Shown: one piece after another, positions 17,369-25,118 of the stretch
Position numbering within the stretch: the stretch's first letter is position 1
How the letters are laid out: every line of letters starts with the position of its first letter
From: DAITPV01 sp050692555
Lineage (GTDB): Bacteria > Actinomycetota > UBA4738 > CALAEC01
NCBI GenBank assembly: GCA_050692555.1
Contig: JBOGVS010000029.1
Coordinates: 1 to 42,999 of the forward strand
DNA: 42,999 nt
Direction: 5' to 3'
Position numbers and translations under genes: made by a program
Notes under the pieces: model-generated
Seen by the model: the letters and a program-made list of their open reading frames with translations, nothing else
Database searches by the model: none
Told to the model about the DNA's origin: nothing

Positions 17369-17374
17369 AGAGTA
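17369..17374 (-). promoter_or_regulatory. -10 box before the PIG-L gene
   Basis: TACTCT on the minus strand ends seven bases before the ATG at 17361. A GGAG three bases before the ATG is too close to act as a normal SD, so a leaderless or near-leaderless transcript is likely. Confidence 0.4.
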
Positions 17375-17398
17375 GCCCAACCTGCCCCAGAGAGATCC

Positions 17399-17878
17399 TT
17401 ACGAGGCGCCGGGCTTGTACACCATCAAAACAACGATGGCGATGAGGTTTGCGGCCAGGAACACTCCGCCCAGCCGGAGCCGCCGACCGAGCGCAGCGAC
17501 CTCCGGCGGCGGTCCTCCGGTCGCCCCCTGGGGCGGCGGCAGGCTGGTCAGTTCGATGAGCCTGTGCTCGGTCCTGGCCTGGACCAGCAGAGAGAAGGAA
17601 AAAGCGATGAGGTACAGGGCGATGCCGATGTACAGCCACTCGTTGGCGAACAGGTCCCAGTCGACAGTGAGGATGAGGATGATGCCGGTGATCCCCTGGA
17701 GGATCGCCAACGGGATCAGCCACCGCTGGCTGATGAGCTCGGTGACCCGGAAGGCGAAGTTGGCGTGGGCCGGGTCCTTCCCACCCTGGGCCCCCAGAAA
17801 GGGGAACGCGAAGGAGACGCCGAACCCGGCGATCGCCCCCATGACGTGCAGGAACAGCCAGAAGGTCACCCAGTCCAT
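17399..17878 (-). CDS. DUF2269-family integral membrane protein
   Basis: A 159-residue protein with four predicted transmembrane helices: WVTFWLFLHVMGAIAGFG, LIPLAILQGITGIILIL, WLYIGIALYLIAFSFSLL and a last one near LAANLIAIVVLMV. The N-terminal His in FLHVMGA and the overall arrangement match DUF2269 membrane proteins, whose function is unknown (some are suspected haem- or redox-related). The start has GGAGGGAC in ideal position. It is transcribed toward the PIG-L gene but separated from it. Confidence 0.75.
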   Translation of the reverse strand: MDWVTFWLFLHVMGAIAGFGVSFAFPFLGAQGGKDPAHANFAFRVTELISQRWLIPLAILQGITGIILILTVDWDLFANEWLYIGIALYLIAFSFSLLVQARTEHRLIELTSLPPPQGATGGPPPEVAALGRRLRLGGVFLAANLIAIVVLMVYKPGAS

Positions 17879-17946
17879 TCGGTCCCTCCTTCCCGGTGAG
17901 CCAGTCTAAGCCACCCCGTCCATGCCAACGACGCGCCAGGAGTGTG

Positions 17947-18632
17947 CTAAGGCCGGTTCTTCAGATCGAGCCCACCGAACAGAGCCAAGATATCCACGGT
18001 CAGCTGGGGTGCTCCCGGGTCCGGGGGACCGTCGGCTTCGGTCTTGTCGTCGTAGCCGCCGAAGATCGGCGTCCCCTGGAGCCTCGCCCGCCAATCCTTC
18101 GGTACGATCACGTCCACCCCGCCGAAAACAGCGGTGACGGACAGCGTCGCTCCCTCCGGCGCCAGCCGCGCCTGACGGAGGTCCAGGGTCACCCCACCGA
18201 ACACGGCGGTCAGGGATCCTCCCCGGAACCGCTGTGAATGGCTGGCGATCTCGCTCCCACCGAACACAGCGGAGGAGCGGACCACGTCCTCGCTCGAGTT
18301 CCCCACCCCGGGTCCCCGCCCCCGGCCGTGGCGGAACAGGATGGCGATCCCCACCACGATGAGGAGCAGCGGCCAGATGATGGTGAACACGTTCCCTTCC
18401 AGCACGTCCGTGGTGAACAGCAGCACGACCACGCCGGCGGCGATGACGATCCCCGGACCGAAGGCGGACCGGGGCTGTTCCGCCAGCTGGACCAGGCGCC
18501 GAGCCCGATGATGGCCACCGGCCACCAGTCCCCGATCACCTCTCCGGCGTCCAGGGTCCCGGCTCGGTCGAGAAGGAACAGCACGCCGAGGGCAACGAGG
18601 GCCAGCCCGATCACCACCCGGCCGGGTTTCAC
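17947..18632 (-). pseudogene. LiaF-like envelope-stress protein with a one-base frameshift
   Basis: Two overlapping frames together give one protein of about 228 residues. The first (GTG at 18632, VKPGRVVIGLALVALGVLF, through GDWWPVAIIGLG) carries the first helices. The rest (RLVQLAEQPRSAFGPG, then helices, then the LiaF domain with repeated AVFGG strands) is in the -1 frame. The shift lies near 18488-18500. Restoring one base there joins the frames: the span of 686 bp is one short of 229 codons. No slippery heptamer is seen, so it is either a true broken gene or a sequencing/assembly indel. It is the last gene of the PadR-ABC operon, 14 nt after the permease stop. Confidence 0.75.
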
Positions 18633-18646
18633 GGTCGACCCAGACC

Positions 18647-19759
18647 TTACGCCTTGCCGAATCGGAACGACCGGCTGGCGATGAGGAACGAGGCCGCCAC
18701 CCACGCCCCCAGCAGTGCCAGCTGGGGTCCCGTCGAGGTGATCGACAGCCCCTCCACGGAGATCTCCCGAAGGGCCTCGATCAGGGGTGTCAGCGGCAGG
18801 TACTGGACCACTGCCTCCACGGCTTCCGGCAGGCTATCGGTGGGGAAGAACACGCCCGACAGGAACATCATCGGGATGGACACCGCGGTCCCGATCCCCT
18901 GGGCCGCGTCGGGGTTGGAGGCCCGGCCCGCCACCGCGAACCCAAGGTTCAGGAAGGCCAGGTTCGCCACGGAAGCCAGGACCAGCATCCACAGCACGTT
19001 GCCGTAGATATTCGCCCCGAACAGGTACACGCCCACGGCCATGATCAACAGCGCCTGGACCAGGGCCAGGAGGACCCGGGCCATCACCTGCGCGGCCAGG
19101 AACTTCACCGGGCGAAGCGGCGTGGCCAGGATGCGCCGCAGGATCCTCTGCTCCCGGAACCGGGCCACGGCCACGGACATCCCCACGATGGAGAAGTTCA
19201 TCACTCCCATGGCCACCAGGCCTGGAAGCAGGAAGTCGTAGTACTCGATGGACCTTCCGCTGATGGCCTCCTCCTCCAGCCGGAGCGGCGGAGAGGACAC
19301 CCCGGAGAGGCGCAGGTTCAAGCCATCCACCACCCGCCCGATCGTCTCCAGGGCGAACTGGTTCTCGTCGAAGTTCGACTCGTTGTACAGGATCTCCAGC
19401 TCCGAAGGTACTCCGGCCCCCCCGCCCGCTGCGTCTGGGGCCGTTGCGCCGGCGTCATCGGGGATGGCCACCGCCACGTCGGTCCCGCCGTCCTCCACGT
19501 CACGCCGCGCGGCCTCCAGGTCCGAGGAGGTCTGCACGGTGAAGGACTCGACCTCTTCGAGCCCCTCCACCAGGGCCCGGGAGACCTGTGAAGGCTCGTC
19601 GGCCACCACCCGGATGCTCAGCTCGGGGGTCTGGGTGAAGTCGAAGAGCCCGAACACCACGGTGAAGATCACCGGAAAGGCCATGGCCCAGAACAGGGCC
19701 TGCCGGTCCCGATACAGCATCTTCACGCTGGCCACGAACAGCTTGACCATCTGACTCAC
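18647..19759 (-). CDS. ABC-2 type export permease
   Basis: A 370-residue membrane subunit. It has one N-terminal helix (FWAMAFPVIFTVVFGLF), a ~150-residue external loop (acidic, with an Ala/Gly-rich patch), then five or six helices with the ABC-2 signature region (LRRILATPLRPVKFLAAQV). This topology is that of drug- or lipid-exporting ABC-2 permeases. It pairs with the ATPase gene 13 nt upstream. The start could be GTG 19759 or ATG 19750; GGGGAGGA fits either imperfectly. The cargo is unknown. Confidence 0.88.
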   Translation of the reverse strand: MSQMVKLFVASVKMLYRDRQALFWAMAFPVIFTVVFGLFDFTQTPELSIRVVADEPSQVSRALVEGLEEVESFTVQTSSDLEAARRDVEDGGTDVAVAIPDDAGATAPDAAGGGAGVPSELEILYNESNFDENQFALETIGRVVDGLNLRLSGVSSPPLRLEEEAISGRSIEYYDFLLPGLVAMGVMNFSIVGMSVAVARFREQRILRRILATPLRPVKFLAAQVMARVLLALVQALLIMAVGVYLFGANIYGNVLWMLVLASVANLAFLNLGFAVAGRASNPDAAQGIGTAVSIPMMFLSGVFFPTDSLPEAVEAVVQYLPLTPLIEALREISVEGLSITSTGPQLALLGAWVAASFLIASRSFRFGKA

Positions 19760-19772
19760 TCCTCCCCGAGGC

Positions 19773-20744
19773 TCACTCGCGGAGCGCGTGACCCGTCACC
19801 GACAGGAACACGTCCTCGAGGGTTGCCGGCAACACCCGCACATCGTCGACCTGCACCCGGTTCCGCTCCGCCCAGGACACGAACGCCGGGAGGGTCACCT
19901 GTGCACGGGCCACCCCGAGCTCGTACCCGTACCCGCCGTTCATGGACACCGTGAGTTCCGCGACACCCGGCAGCCTTCGCAGATCAGCCTCGTCGACCTC
20001 CTGGGGGGTGGCGAACTGGATCCGGTAGGCCACCGGAAGCTCGTGGACCAGGCCGATGGGGGTGTCCAGCGCCTCGATGCGCCCGTGGTCGATGATGGCC
20101 ACCCGGTCGCAGAGGATCTCCGCCTCCTCCATGTAATGGGTGGTGAGGACCACGGTCTTCCCCTCGTCCCCGTTGATCACCCTGATCAGGTCCCACAGGT
20201 TCCGGCGAGCCTGGGGGTCGAGGCCGGTGGTGGGCTCATCGAGGAACACCACCTCGGGGTCGTTGACCATGGAGGCCACGATGGAGAACCGCTGGGCCTG
20301 ACCACCGGACAGCTCGTGCACCAGGGCCTCTCGCTTCTCGACTAGCCCCACCTTCTCCAGGAGCTGGACGGGCGGAACGCTTCGCGGATAGAAGGATCCG
20401 AACAGATCAAGGATCTCCTCCAGGGTCAGGAAGTCGAAGTACGCCCCGGCCTGGAGCTGGACGCCGATCCGCTCCTTCATCCGGGAGCGATCTCGCTGGG
20501 AGTCGAGCCCCAGGACGGAGGTACGGCCCCTGGTCGGAGACTGGAGGCCCTCGATGATCTCCAGCGTGGTGGTCTTCCCGGCGCCGTTCGGCCCCAGAAG
20601 GCCGAACACCTCGCCGCGGCGTACCGAGAACGTAACGCCGTCCACCGCGTTGACCTCGCCTCCACCGGGCCCGGGGAATACCTTCACCAGGTCCTCGACG
20701 ACCACTGCCGGCTCCGTTGAGATCCGCCTCGCGCCGGCCCTCAT
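19773..20744 (-). CDS. ABC transporter ATP-binding protein (drug-export type)
   Basis: A 323-residue ATPase. Walker A GPNGAGKTTT is at about residues 50-59, the Q-loop is in GVQLQAG, the signature LSGGQAQR follows, and Walker B VVFLDEPTTGLDP and the H-loop VVLTTHYMEEA are all present. The C-terminal ~100 residues are the extension common to DrrA/CcmA-like exporters. The ATG at 20744 overlaps the PadR stop (ATGA); an in-frame extension upstream is only an antisense overlap with padR. It powers the permease encoded next. Confidence 0.93.
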   Translation of the reverse strand: MRAGARRISTEPAVVVEDLVKVFPGPGGGEVNAVDGVTFSVRRGEVFGLLGPNGAGKTTTLEIIEGLQSPTRGRTSVLGLDSQRDRSRMKERIGVQLQAGAYFDFLTLEEILDLFGSFYPRSVPPVQLLEKVGLVEKREALVHELSGGQAQRFSIVASMVNDPEVVFLDEPTTGLDPQARRNLWDLIRVINGDEGKTVVLTTHYMEEAEILCDRVAIIDHGRIEALDTPIGLVHELPVAYRIQFATPQEVDEADLRRLPGVAELTVSMNGGYGYELGVARAQVTLPAFVSWAERNRVQVDDVRVLPATLEDVFLSVTGHALRE

Positions 20745-21316
20745 ACCTCCTCCCTCCCCTCGATCTCCCGGATCGTCTCGTCCGCCCACCGGAGCGTGGC
20801 CCGCGTGTAGGTCAGGCCGCACTTGAGCGTGAGGTACGGATGGAACAGCGAGTCCTGGTCCTTGATCCCGATCTCGATCATCTTCAGGTGCCGAAGGCGT
20901 CCGCTCGCTTCCTCCCGAACTCGCTTCAGCTGTGCCAGCAGCGCCTCCCGGCTCATGTGCCTGCCGAAGAACAGTTTGACCATGAACGGGCTCTTGACCT
21001 CGTCCGGCGCCACCTCGGCGTTCTCCAGCCAGCTCCGGAGGGCGCGCTCCCCCTCCGGAGTGATCGCGTAGACCCGCTTGTCCGGACGGCGGTCTTGCAC
21101 CACTTCCTTCTCCGTCGCGTAGCCCACGGACACCAGGCGCTTCAGCTCGCTGTAGATCTGGCTCTTCGCGGGAGTGAAGAAGAAACCGATCGAGTGCTCG
21201 ACCAGCTTCATCAGCTCGTAGCCCGAGTGCTCTCCGAACGTCAATAGCCCGAGCACCGCGTAGGAGGTCACGGGCAGCTCTCGTTCCTTCGTCTTGTTGC
21301 CTGTCTGGGTGGTCAC
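20741..21316 (-). CDS. PadR-family transcriptional regulator
   Basis: A 191-residue protein with the PadR winged helix-turn-helix in residues ~15-90 (VTSYAVLGLLTFGEHSGYELMK, FFTPAKSQIYSELKRL, then the wing EVVQDRRPDKRVYAIT) and a C-terminal four-helix Vir-like dimerisation part. PadR repressors often control the multidrug exporter encoded beside them and release DNA when a drug binds. It is followed by that exporter (ATGA overlap), and its own operon promoter carries an inverted repeat. The GTG at 21316 overlaps the stop of the small upstream gene (GTGA). Confidence 0.92.
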   Translation of the reverse strand: MTTQTGNKTKERELPVTSYAVLGLLTFGEHSGYELMKLVEHSIGFFFTPAKSQIYSELKRLVSVGYATEKEVVQDRRPDKRVYAITPEGERALRSWLENAEVAPDEVKSPFMVKLFFGRHMSREALLAQLKRVREEASGRLRHLKMIEIGIKDQDSLFHPYLTLKCGLTYTRATLRWADETIREIEGREEV

Positions 21317-21537
21317 CTATAGGACCGCCGCTCCCACCACAGCATCCAGTCGTCTCCGCCAACCGACCCGGAAGACCAGGACCGACTGATCGAGCGCCGG
21401 TCGGCCCACTGGGGTCCGACCTCGCGAACGGTACCGTCCGACAGCACCACCGCGATCACTCGGGAGCCGGGGCCGTTCCTCCCCTCCCCTCCTTCGATCG
21501 AGCCGGTGCGCTCCACGAAAGCAGTCATTTGAGCCAT
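21313..21537 (-). CDS. Small unrecognised protein leading the PadR-ABC operon
   Basis: A 74-residue protein. The ATG at 21537 has AGAAGGAGG with five-base spacing, the best ribosome site in the operon. The stop overlaps the padR start (GTGA). The middle (SRVIAVVLSDGTVREVGPQW) looks like a small beta sheet, and the end is rich in Trp, Ser and Arg (GGDDWMLWWERRSYR). I do not recognise a family. Good ribosome site, clear promoter and tight coupling to padR argue that it is real and co-regulated. Confidence 0.6.
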   Translation of the reverse strand: MAQMTAFVERTGSIEGGEGRNGPGSRVIAVVLSDGTVREVGPQWADRRSISRSWSSGSVGGDDWMLWWERRSYR

Positions 21538-21565
21538 CTCGGCCTCCTTCTTCCTGGTTCTAGGT

Positions 21566-21590
21566 GTACTAGTTTATTTAGTTCTAGTAC
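21566..21590. promoter_or_regulatory. Perfect inverted repeat, likely PadR operator
   Basis: GTACTAG, an 11-base A+T-rich spacer, then CTAGTAC. The repeat begins seven bases after the -10 box and so covers the expected transcription start. A further GTTCTAG at 21557-21563 repeats the GTTCTAG at 21581-21587, giving three CTAG cores in 28 bp. PadR proteins bind palindromes of this kind. Confidence 0.65.
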
Positions 21591-21597
21591 GACCCGG

Positions 21598-21627
21598 ACT
21601 ATACCCGCCTTGAAGGGCCTCTGTCAA
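21598..21627 (-). promoter_or_regulatory. Near-consensus sigma-70 promoter of the PadR-ABC operon
   Basis: On the minus strand TTGACA (21627-21622, perfect -35), an 18-base spacer, and TATAGT (21603-21598, five of six -10). It faces the small gene, padR and the ABC genes. It starts only 16 bp after the stop of the preceding gene. Confidence 0.75.
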
Positions 21628-21642
21628 GGGGCAGGCGCCGGC

Positions 21643-21972
21643 TCAGGAGGCCGGATCGAGGAGGGAGAAGGACCGGAGGACCGCCTCGGTGGCGTCGATC
21701 TGGGCCACCACCCAGGCCGGATCTTGCGGCCCGCGAACGTCCTCGCGGGGGTACAGGAACGTGTTCAGCTCCTCCCCCGATCCCACCTGGAGGCCCAGCG
21801 TGCCTGCGTACTCGGCGATGGCGAACTCCCACGTGAACAGGGCACTCCCATCGCCGTAGAGGTGGACCCAGTAGGTCAGGTACGGGGTGGGGCGAGCGGC
21901 GTGGTACGAGGCGTCACGGGTCCGGCGATCCACGACGAACCCCAGATCGCGGAGGGCGTCCTCGACGGCCAC
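21643..21972 (-). CDS. Small unrecognised protein
   Basis: 109 residues from a GTG at 21972. The frame also runs upstream for another ~25 codons that are Pro-rich and give no ATG/GTG/TTG, so the true start is unclear and no SD is visible. The sequence mixes strands and helices (YLTYWVHLYGDGSALFTWEFAIAEYAGTLGLQVGSGEELNTFLYP in outline), looks globular and has no signal peptide. No family recognised. It follows the acidic-tail protein by 65 bp on the same strand. Confidence 0.5.
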   Translation of the reverse strand: MAVEDALRDLGFVVDRRTRDASYHAARPTPYLTYWVHLYGDGSALFTWEFAIAEYAGTLGLQVGSGEELNTFLYPREDVRGPQDPAWVVAQIDATEAVLRSFSLLDPAS

Positions 21973-22037
21973 GTGGCCAGGGTCTCGCTTGGGCTCAGGG
22001 CCCGGGGGTCTCGGGGTCCAGGGGGTCGTGCCGGCGG

Positions 22038-23009
22038 CTAGTCCCAGTCCCAGGAGTCATCATCCAGGTCCCAGGAATGCTGGTCGGAGTGGTCCGTCCA
22101 GCCGGCGTTGTGGTCCTGATCGCCGTCCTCTTCGTCGTCCTCGTGGGCGTCATCGCCCTCGCCGCCGTCGTCTTCGTCGTTCTCGTCTACGTCGTCCTCG
22201 TCTTCGTCGTCCACGAGCCGGCACTCGTCGTCGTCCTTGGTGGCCTCGTCTCCGTCATCCACCACGCCGTCGTCGTGGCCGTCATCGCCCTCGCCGCCGT
22301 CGTCGTCGCCCTGGTCGCCACCCACGTCGTCCCCGACGTCGATAGTCGGCGGCACCACGACGCCGACCGGAATGCCATCGGTGTCGCCCGTAGGCGGTGG
22401 GGGTGGAGGCGCCGGGGGGGTGACGCTTTCTTCATCGTCCTCTCCGCCTCCACCTCCCCCGCCTCCGCCACCGCCGCCCTTCCCGTCGTCCTTCCCGTCG
22501 TCCTTCCCGCCACCGCTGTCACCACCGCCGGGGCCGCCGCCGTCGCCGGTGTCGAGGCCCGTGTCGCCCTCATCGTCGTCCCGGCCCACCAGGGCCGCGG
22601 GTTGCTGGCCGCCTCCCGCGGACCGATCCTCGTCGGAACCCTCGTCCGGATCCTCGCCCCCGGGGGGATCGGCCACCTCGATGGGCGGCGTCTCGGCCTC
22701 GGGGGCGACCGCCTCGATCGATGGAGCGACCGGGGAGCCGGGGATGTCGCTCCCGCCCAGGAGCGACAGAACGAGGACCGAGGTCACCAACGAGACCGAG
22801 AGCAGCGCCGCGATGAGGGCCGGAACCCATCGGCGCTCGCGGGGGCCACCCCGTGGCCCCGCGGCGAAGGCCTCGGGGCTGGGGGCGATCCCCTCCTCCA
22901 CCTTACGGAGGCCGATCCGCTGGGCCTCGCCGAACCTCTCCGTTCCCCCGGAGCGAGGACGGCCGTTCACCCGGCGCAGCCGGCGAAGATGGTCCCGATC
23001 GTCGCTCAC
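22038..23009 (-). CDS. Membrane-anchored protein with long Asp/Glu- and Gly-rich tail
   Basis: A 323-residue protein. Residues 1-~60 are basic and cytoplasmic. A single transmembrane helix (WVPALIAALLSVSLVTSVLVLSLL) follows at ~62-85. The remaining ~235 residues are low complexity: Pro/Glu, a run of 12 Gly, a Pro run, then dense Asp/Glu ending in a Trp-containing SWDLDDDSWDWD. The tail would lie outside the cell and could bind cations, but that is inference. The GTG start has no SD. The opposite strand also gives a long frame, but codon third positions and the sensible transmembrane topology favour this one. Confidence 0.55.
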   Translation of the reverse strand: MSDDRDHLRRLRRVNGRPRSGGTERFGEAQRIGLRKVEEGIAPSPEAFAAGPRGGPRERRWVPALIAALLSVSLVTSVLVLSLLGGSDIPGSPVAPSIEAVAPEAETPPIEVADPPGGEDPDEGSDEDRSAGGGQQPAALVGRDDDEGDTGLDTGDGGGPGGGDSGGGKDDGKDDGKGGGGGGGGGGGGEDDEESVTPPAPPPPPPTGDTDGIPVGVVVPPTIDVGDDVGGDQGDDDGGEGDDGHDDGVVDDGDEATKDDDECRLVDDEDEDDVDENDEDDGGEGDDAHEDDEEDGDQDHNAGWTDHSDQHSWDLDDDSWDWD

Positions 23010-23054
23010 GAGGTACTGATGAGCCGGTGTGGCCTGGACCTCACGGCGGAGAGA

Positions 23055-24044
23055 CTACCCGGAGTGACCCGAGGGCTCAAAAGCGACAAATTCTTGCACC
23101 GGAGGCACCTCGCCGTTCTCACCCGACGACCTTCCTCGGGCCAGGGCCCCACGAGCCCTCCCCACGTGGGTCCGCCACTCGTCGGCGGCGTTCTGCAGCA
23201 TGGAGGTGGCCCTGGCCACCTTGTTCTCCAGGGTGACCTCCATCTGGGTCACCAACCCTTCCAGCTCGACGAAGCACGCGGTGGTGTCCACCGATTCTCC
23301 GTGACGCGCAGACAAGGTGTAGAGAGCCAAGACCACAGGCAGCGCCGTGGCGTACGGGACCAGCACCACTCCTCTGGCGAACGCGTCCGCGTGAGCCTTT
23401 CGGCACACGGCGAAGGCCGCGTCGGGAACAGCGGCCACGGCGAACGGGGTCGTCAGCGCGGGATCGAGATAGGTGGCCACCTCCCTGCTCCTTCGGGCGA
23501 CCTCGTCCTCTACTCGGCGGCACAGCAGCCGGACGGCCTCCGGATCCTCCTCGGCCTCCAGCGCCTCCAGCCCCCGAGAGGCGGTCCACTTCGAATCGAT
23601 GGGGAGCCGGCGTCCGTCGGGGAGTGCCAGGGCGAACTCCACCCGCTTTCCTCCCACCGCGAAGTCCCGGACCAGCATGCCTGGAGGGAGGAGCGACAGG
23701 GCCTCCTCCAACAGGTTCTCCCCGGGACGGCCCCGAGCTCCCCCACCGAGCAACACCGCTTCCAGCCGCCCGATGGTGGCCCATCCGTCCTCCTCGGCCC
23801 GGCGCCGGGACTCCAGACCGGCCCGCACGGCCTCCACGACCTCCCGGGTCCGGCCCAGGTCACCCCGCAGATCGAGGTCATCGCCGGTCCGTCGGCCAAG
23901 GGCATCTGCCAGCCGGGCGATCTGCGCCGACTGGGCCTCCATCCTCCCCGAGACATCGTCGCGCCCGGCCCCCCGCAGCAGCGCGACGAGCGCCACCAGG
24001 GCCGCGCCCAACAAGATCACCAGCACCAGCTCGGTCGTCGTCAT
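23055..24044 (-). CDS. rmuC: RmuC-family protein
   Basis: A 329-residue protein. An N-terminal transmembrane helix (TELVLVILLGAALVALVALL) is followed by a helical, probably coiled-coil stretch (~residues 30-90). The RmuC nuclease-like core comes next: GENLLEEALSLLPPGM, VEFALALPDGRRLPIDSKW and VPDAAFAVC...YATALPVVLALY. RmuC limits inversion of short repeats in E. coli and is a restriction-like nuclease fold. It is shorter than E. coli RmuC (475 residues) because the coiled coil is reduced. The ATG at 24044 is chosen for GGAGGTGA eight bases before it. Confidence 0.82.
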   Translation of the reverse strand: MTTTELVLVILLGAALVALVALLRGAGRDDVSGRMEAQSAQIARLADALGRRTGDDLDLRGDLGRTREVVEAVRAGLESRRRAEEDGWATIGRLEAVLLGGGARGRPGENLLEEALSLLPPGMLVRDFAVGGKRVEFALALPDGRRLPIDSKWTASRGLEALEAEEDPEAVRLLCRRVEDEVARRSREVATYLDPALTTPFAVAAVPDAAFAVCRKAHADAFARGVVLVPYATALPVVLALYTLSARHGESVDTTACFVELEGLVTQMEVTLENKVARATSMLQNAADEWRTHVGRARGALARGRSSGENGEVPPVQEFVAFEPSGHSG

Positions 24045-24104
24045 CCCCGTCACCTCCACCCCGAGCGTACGAGGGGGGTCTGACAAAAACGGGGACGCTT
24101 GGAG

Positions 24105-25052
24105 CTAGCCCTCCTGGCCTAGGCCGGTGATCCGGCGGAGTGGAGAGCCGGCGGGGCGGTACACCCTGGGGCGATCCAGGAAGAGCTCGTCGATCCGCTC
24201 GGCCAGCTCCCCAACCTCCCAGCGGCCCTCCTTCTCCAGCTCGGCCTCGGGGGTCCAGCCCCGGTACAGCTCCACGAGGCCGCCGGTGATCCCGAACACC
24301 TGGCCGGTGATCCCGGAGGCGTCGTCGGTGCACAGGTACGCGACCAGCGGCGCCACGTTTTCGGGAGCCAGGGGGTCGAATTCACCCTCGACTCTCAAGT
24401 CGCCGAAGGTCTGCTCCGTGAGCCTAGTCCGGGCTCCCGGAGCGATGGCGTTGACGGTGACGCCGTGCTTCTCCATCTCCATCGACACGATCTGGGTGAA
24501 CGCGGCGATCCCGGCCTTTGCCGCGCCGTAGTTCGACTGGCCGCCGATCCCCAGCAGCCCGCTGGTACTGGAGGTGTTGACCACCCGCCCCGCGATCTGC
24601 TCTCCCGCTTTGGACCGGTCGCGCCAGTGGGCGCACGCGGTTTGGGTGCACAGGAACGTTCCCCGGAGATGGACCTTGATCACCGCGTCCCATTCCTCCA
24701 CCGACATGTTGAAGATCATCCGGTCCCGGAGGATCCCGGCGTTGTTGACCACCGCGTCGAGGCGACCCCACGTGTCCAGGGCGAGACCGATCGCTCCGCG
24801 GGCGCCTTCGGGCTCGGAGACGTCCTCGTGGTGGGGCACGGCCTCGCCGCCCGCGGACCGGATCTCCTCCACCACCTCGGTGGCCGGCCGCGGATCCTGC
24901 CCGGTGCCGTCCCACTCCCCCCCGAGATCGTTGACCACCACCCGGACGCCGTGGGTGGCCAGCAACAACGCCTCGCCGCGGCCGATCCCTCGGCCGGCCC
25001 CGGTGACCACGGCAACCTTCCCATCCAGCACGCTCATCTCAGCGGGGACCAT
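24105..25052 (-). CDS. Short-chain dehydrogenase/reductase
   Basis: A 315-residue SDR. It has the cofactor motif TGAGRGIG at residues 17-24, NNAG, the Ser of NTSSTSG, and the Tyr/Lys pair in SNYGAAKAG. The insertion with NDLGGEWDG and the C-terminal tail (ELYRGWTPEAELEKEG onward) resemble the hydroxyacyl-CoA dehydrogenase part of MFE-2-type proteins, so a beta-oxidation or sterol-type substrate is possible but not shown. GGGAGG four bases before the ATG at 25052 favours it over the ATG at 25037. The upstream GC hairpin separates it from the peptidase gene. Confidence 0.85.
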   Translation of the reverse strand: MVPAEMSVLDGKVAVVTGAGRGIGRGEALLLATHGVRVVVNDLGGEWDGTGQDPRPATEVVEEIRSAGGEAVPHHEDVSEPEGARGAIGLALDTWGRLDAVVNNAGILRDRMIFNMSVEEWDAVIKVHLRGTFLCTQTACAHWRDRSKAGEQIAGRVVNTSSTSGLLGIGGQSNYGAAKAGIAAFTQIVSMEMEKHGVTVNAIAPGARTRLTEQTFGDLRVEGEFDPLAPENVAPLVAYLCTDDASGITGQVFGITGGLVELYRGWTPEAELEKEGRWEVGELAERIDELFLDRPRVYRPAGSPLRRITGLGQEG

Positions 25053-25072
25053 ACCGCCTCCCGAACGCCGAA

Positions 25073-25096
25073 GCGCCGGGGCTCCGGCCCCGGCGC
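25073..25096 (-). terminator. Perfect 10-bp GC stem-loop after the peptidase gene
   Basis: Ten-base arms (GCGCCGGGGC and its exact complement) enclose a four-base loop. It begins 22 bp after the peptidase stop and ends about 20 bp before the SDR start. There is no T tract, as is common for terminators in GC-rich actinobacteria. Because it lies so near the SDR SD it could instead affect SDR translation. Confidence 0.6.
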
Positions 25097-25118
25097 CCGG
25101 GCATCAAGGACGGGAACG

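Noticed and set aside
18488..18500. Programmed -1 frameshift in the LiaF-like gene
   Set aside because: No X-XXY-YYZ slippery heptamer or downstream structure was seen; indel or decay is simpler.
20745..21362. Upstream extension of the ABC ATPase frame
   Set aside because: It lies over padR in another frame, and the ATG at 20744 begins on the padR stop.
22077..24083. Long plus-strand open frame of 668 codons
   Set aside because: It runs antisense to rmuC and to the acidic-tail gene; its product is a Val/Ala repeat read from the reverse of GAC/GAG codons, and rmuC on the other strand is a clear family match.
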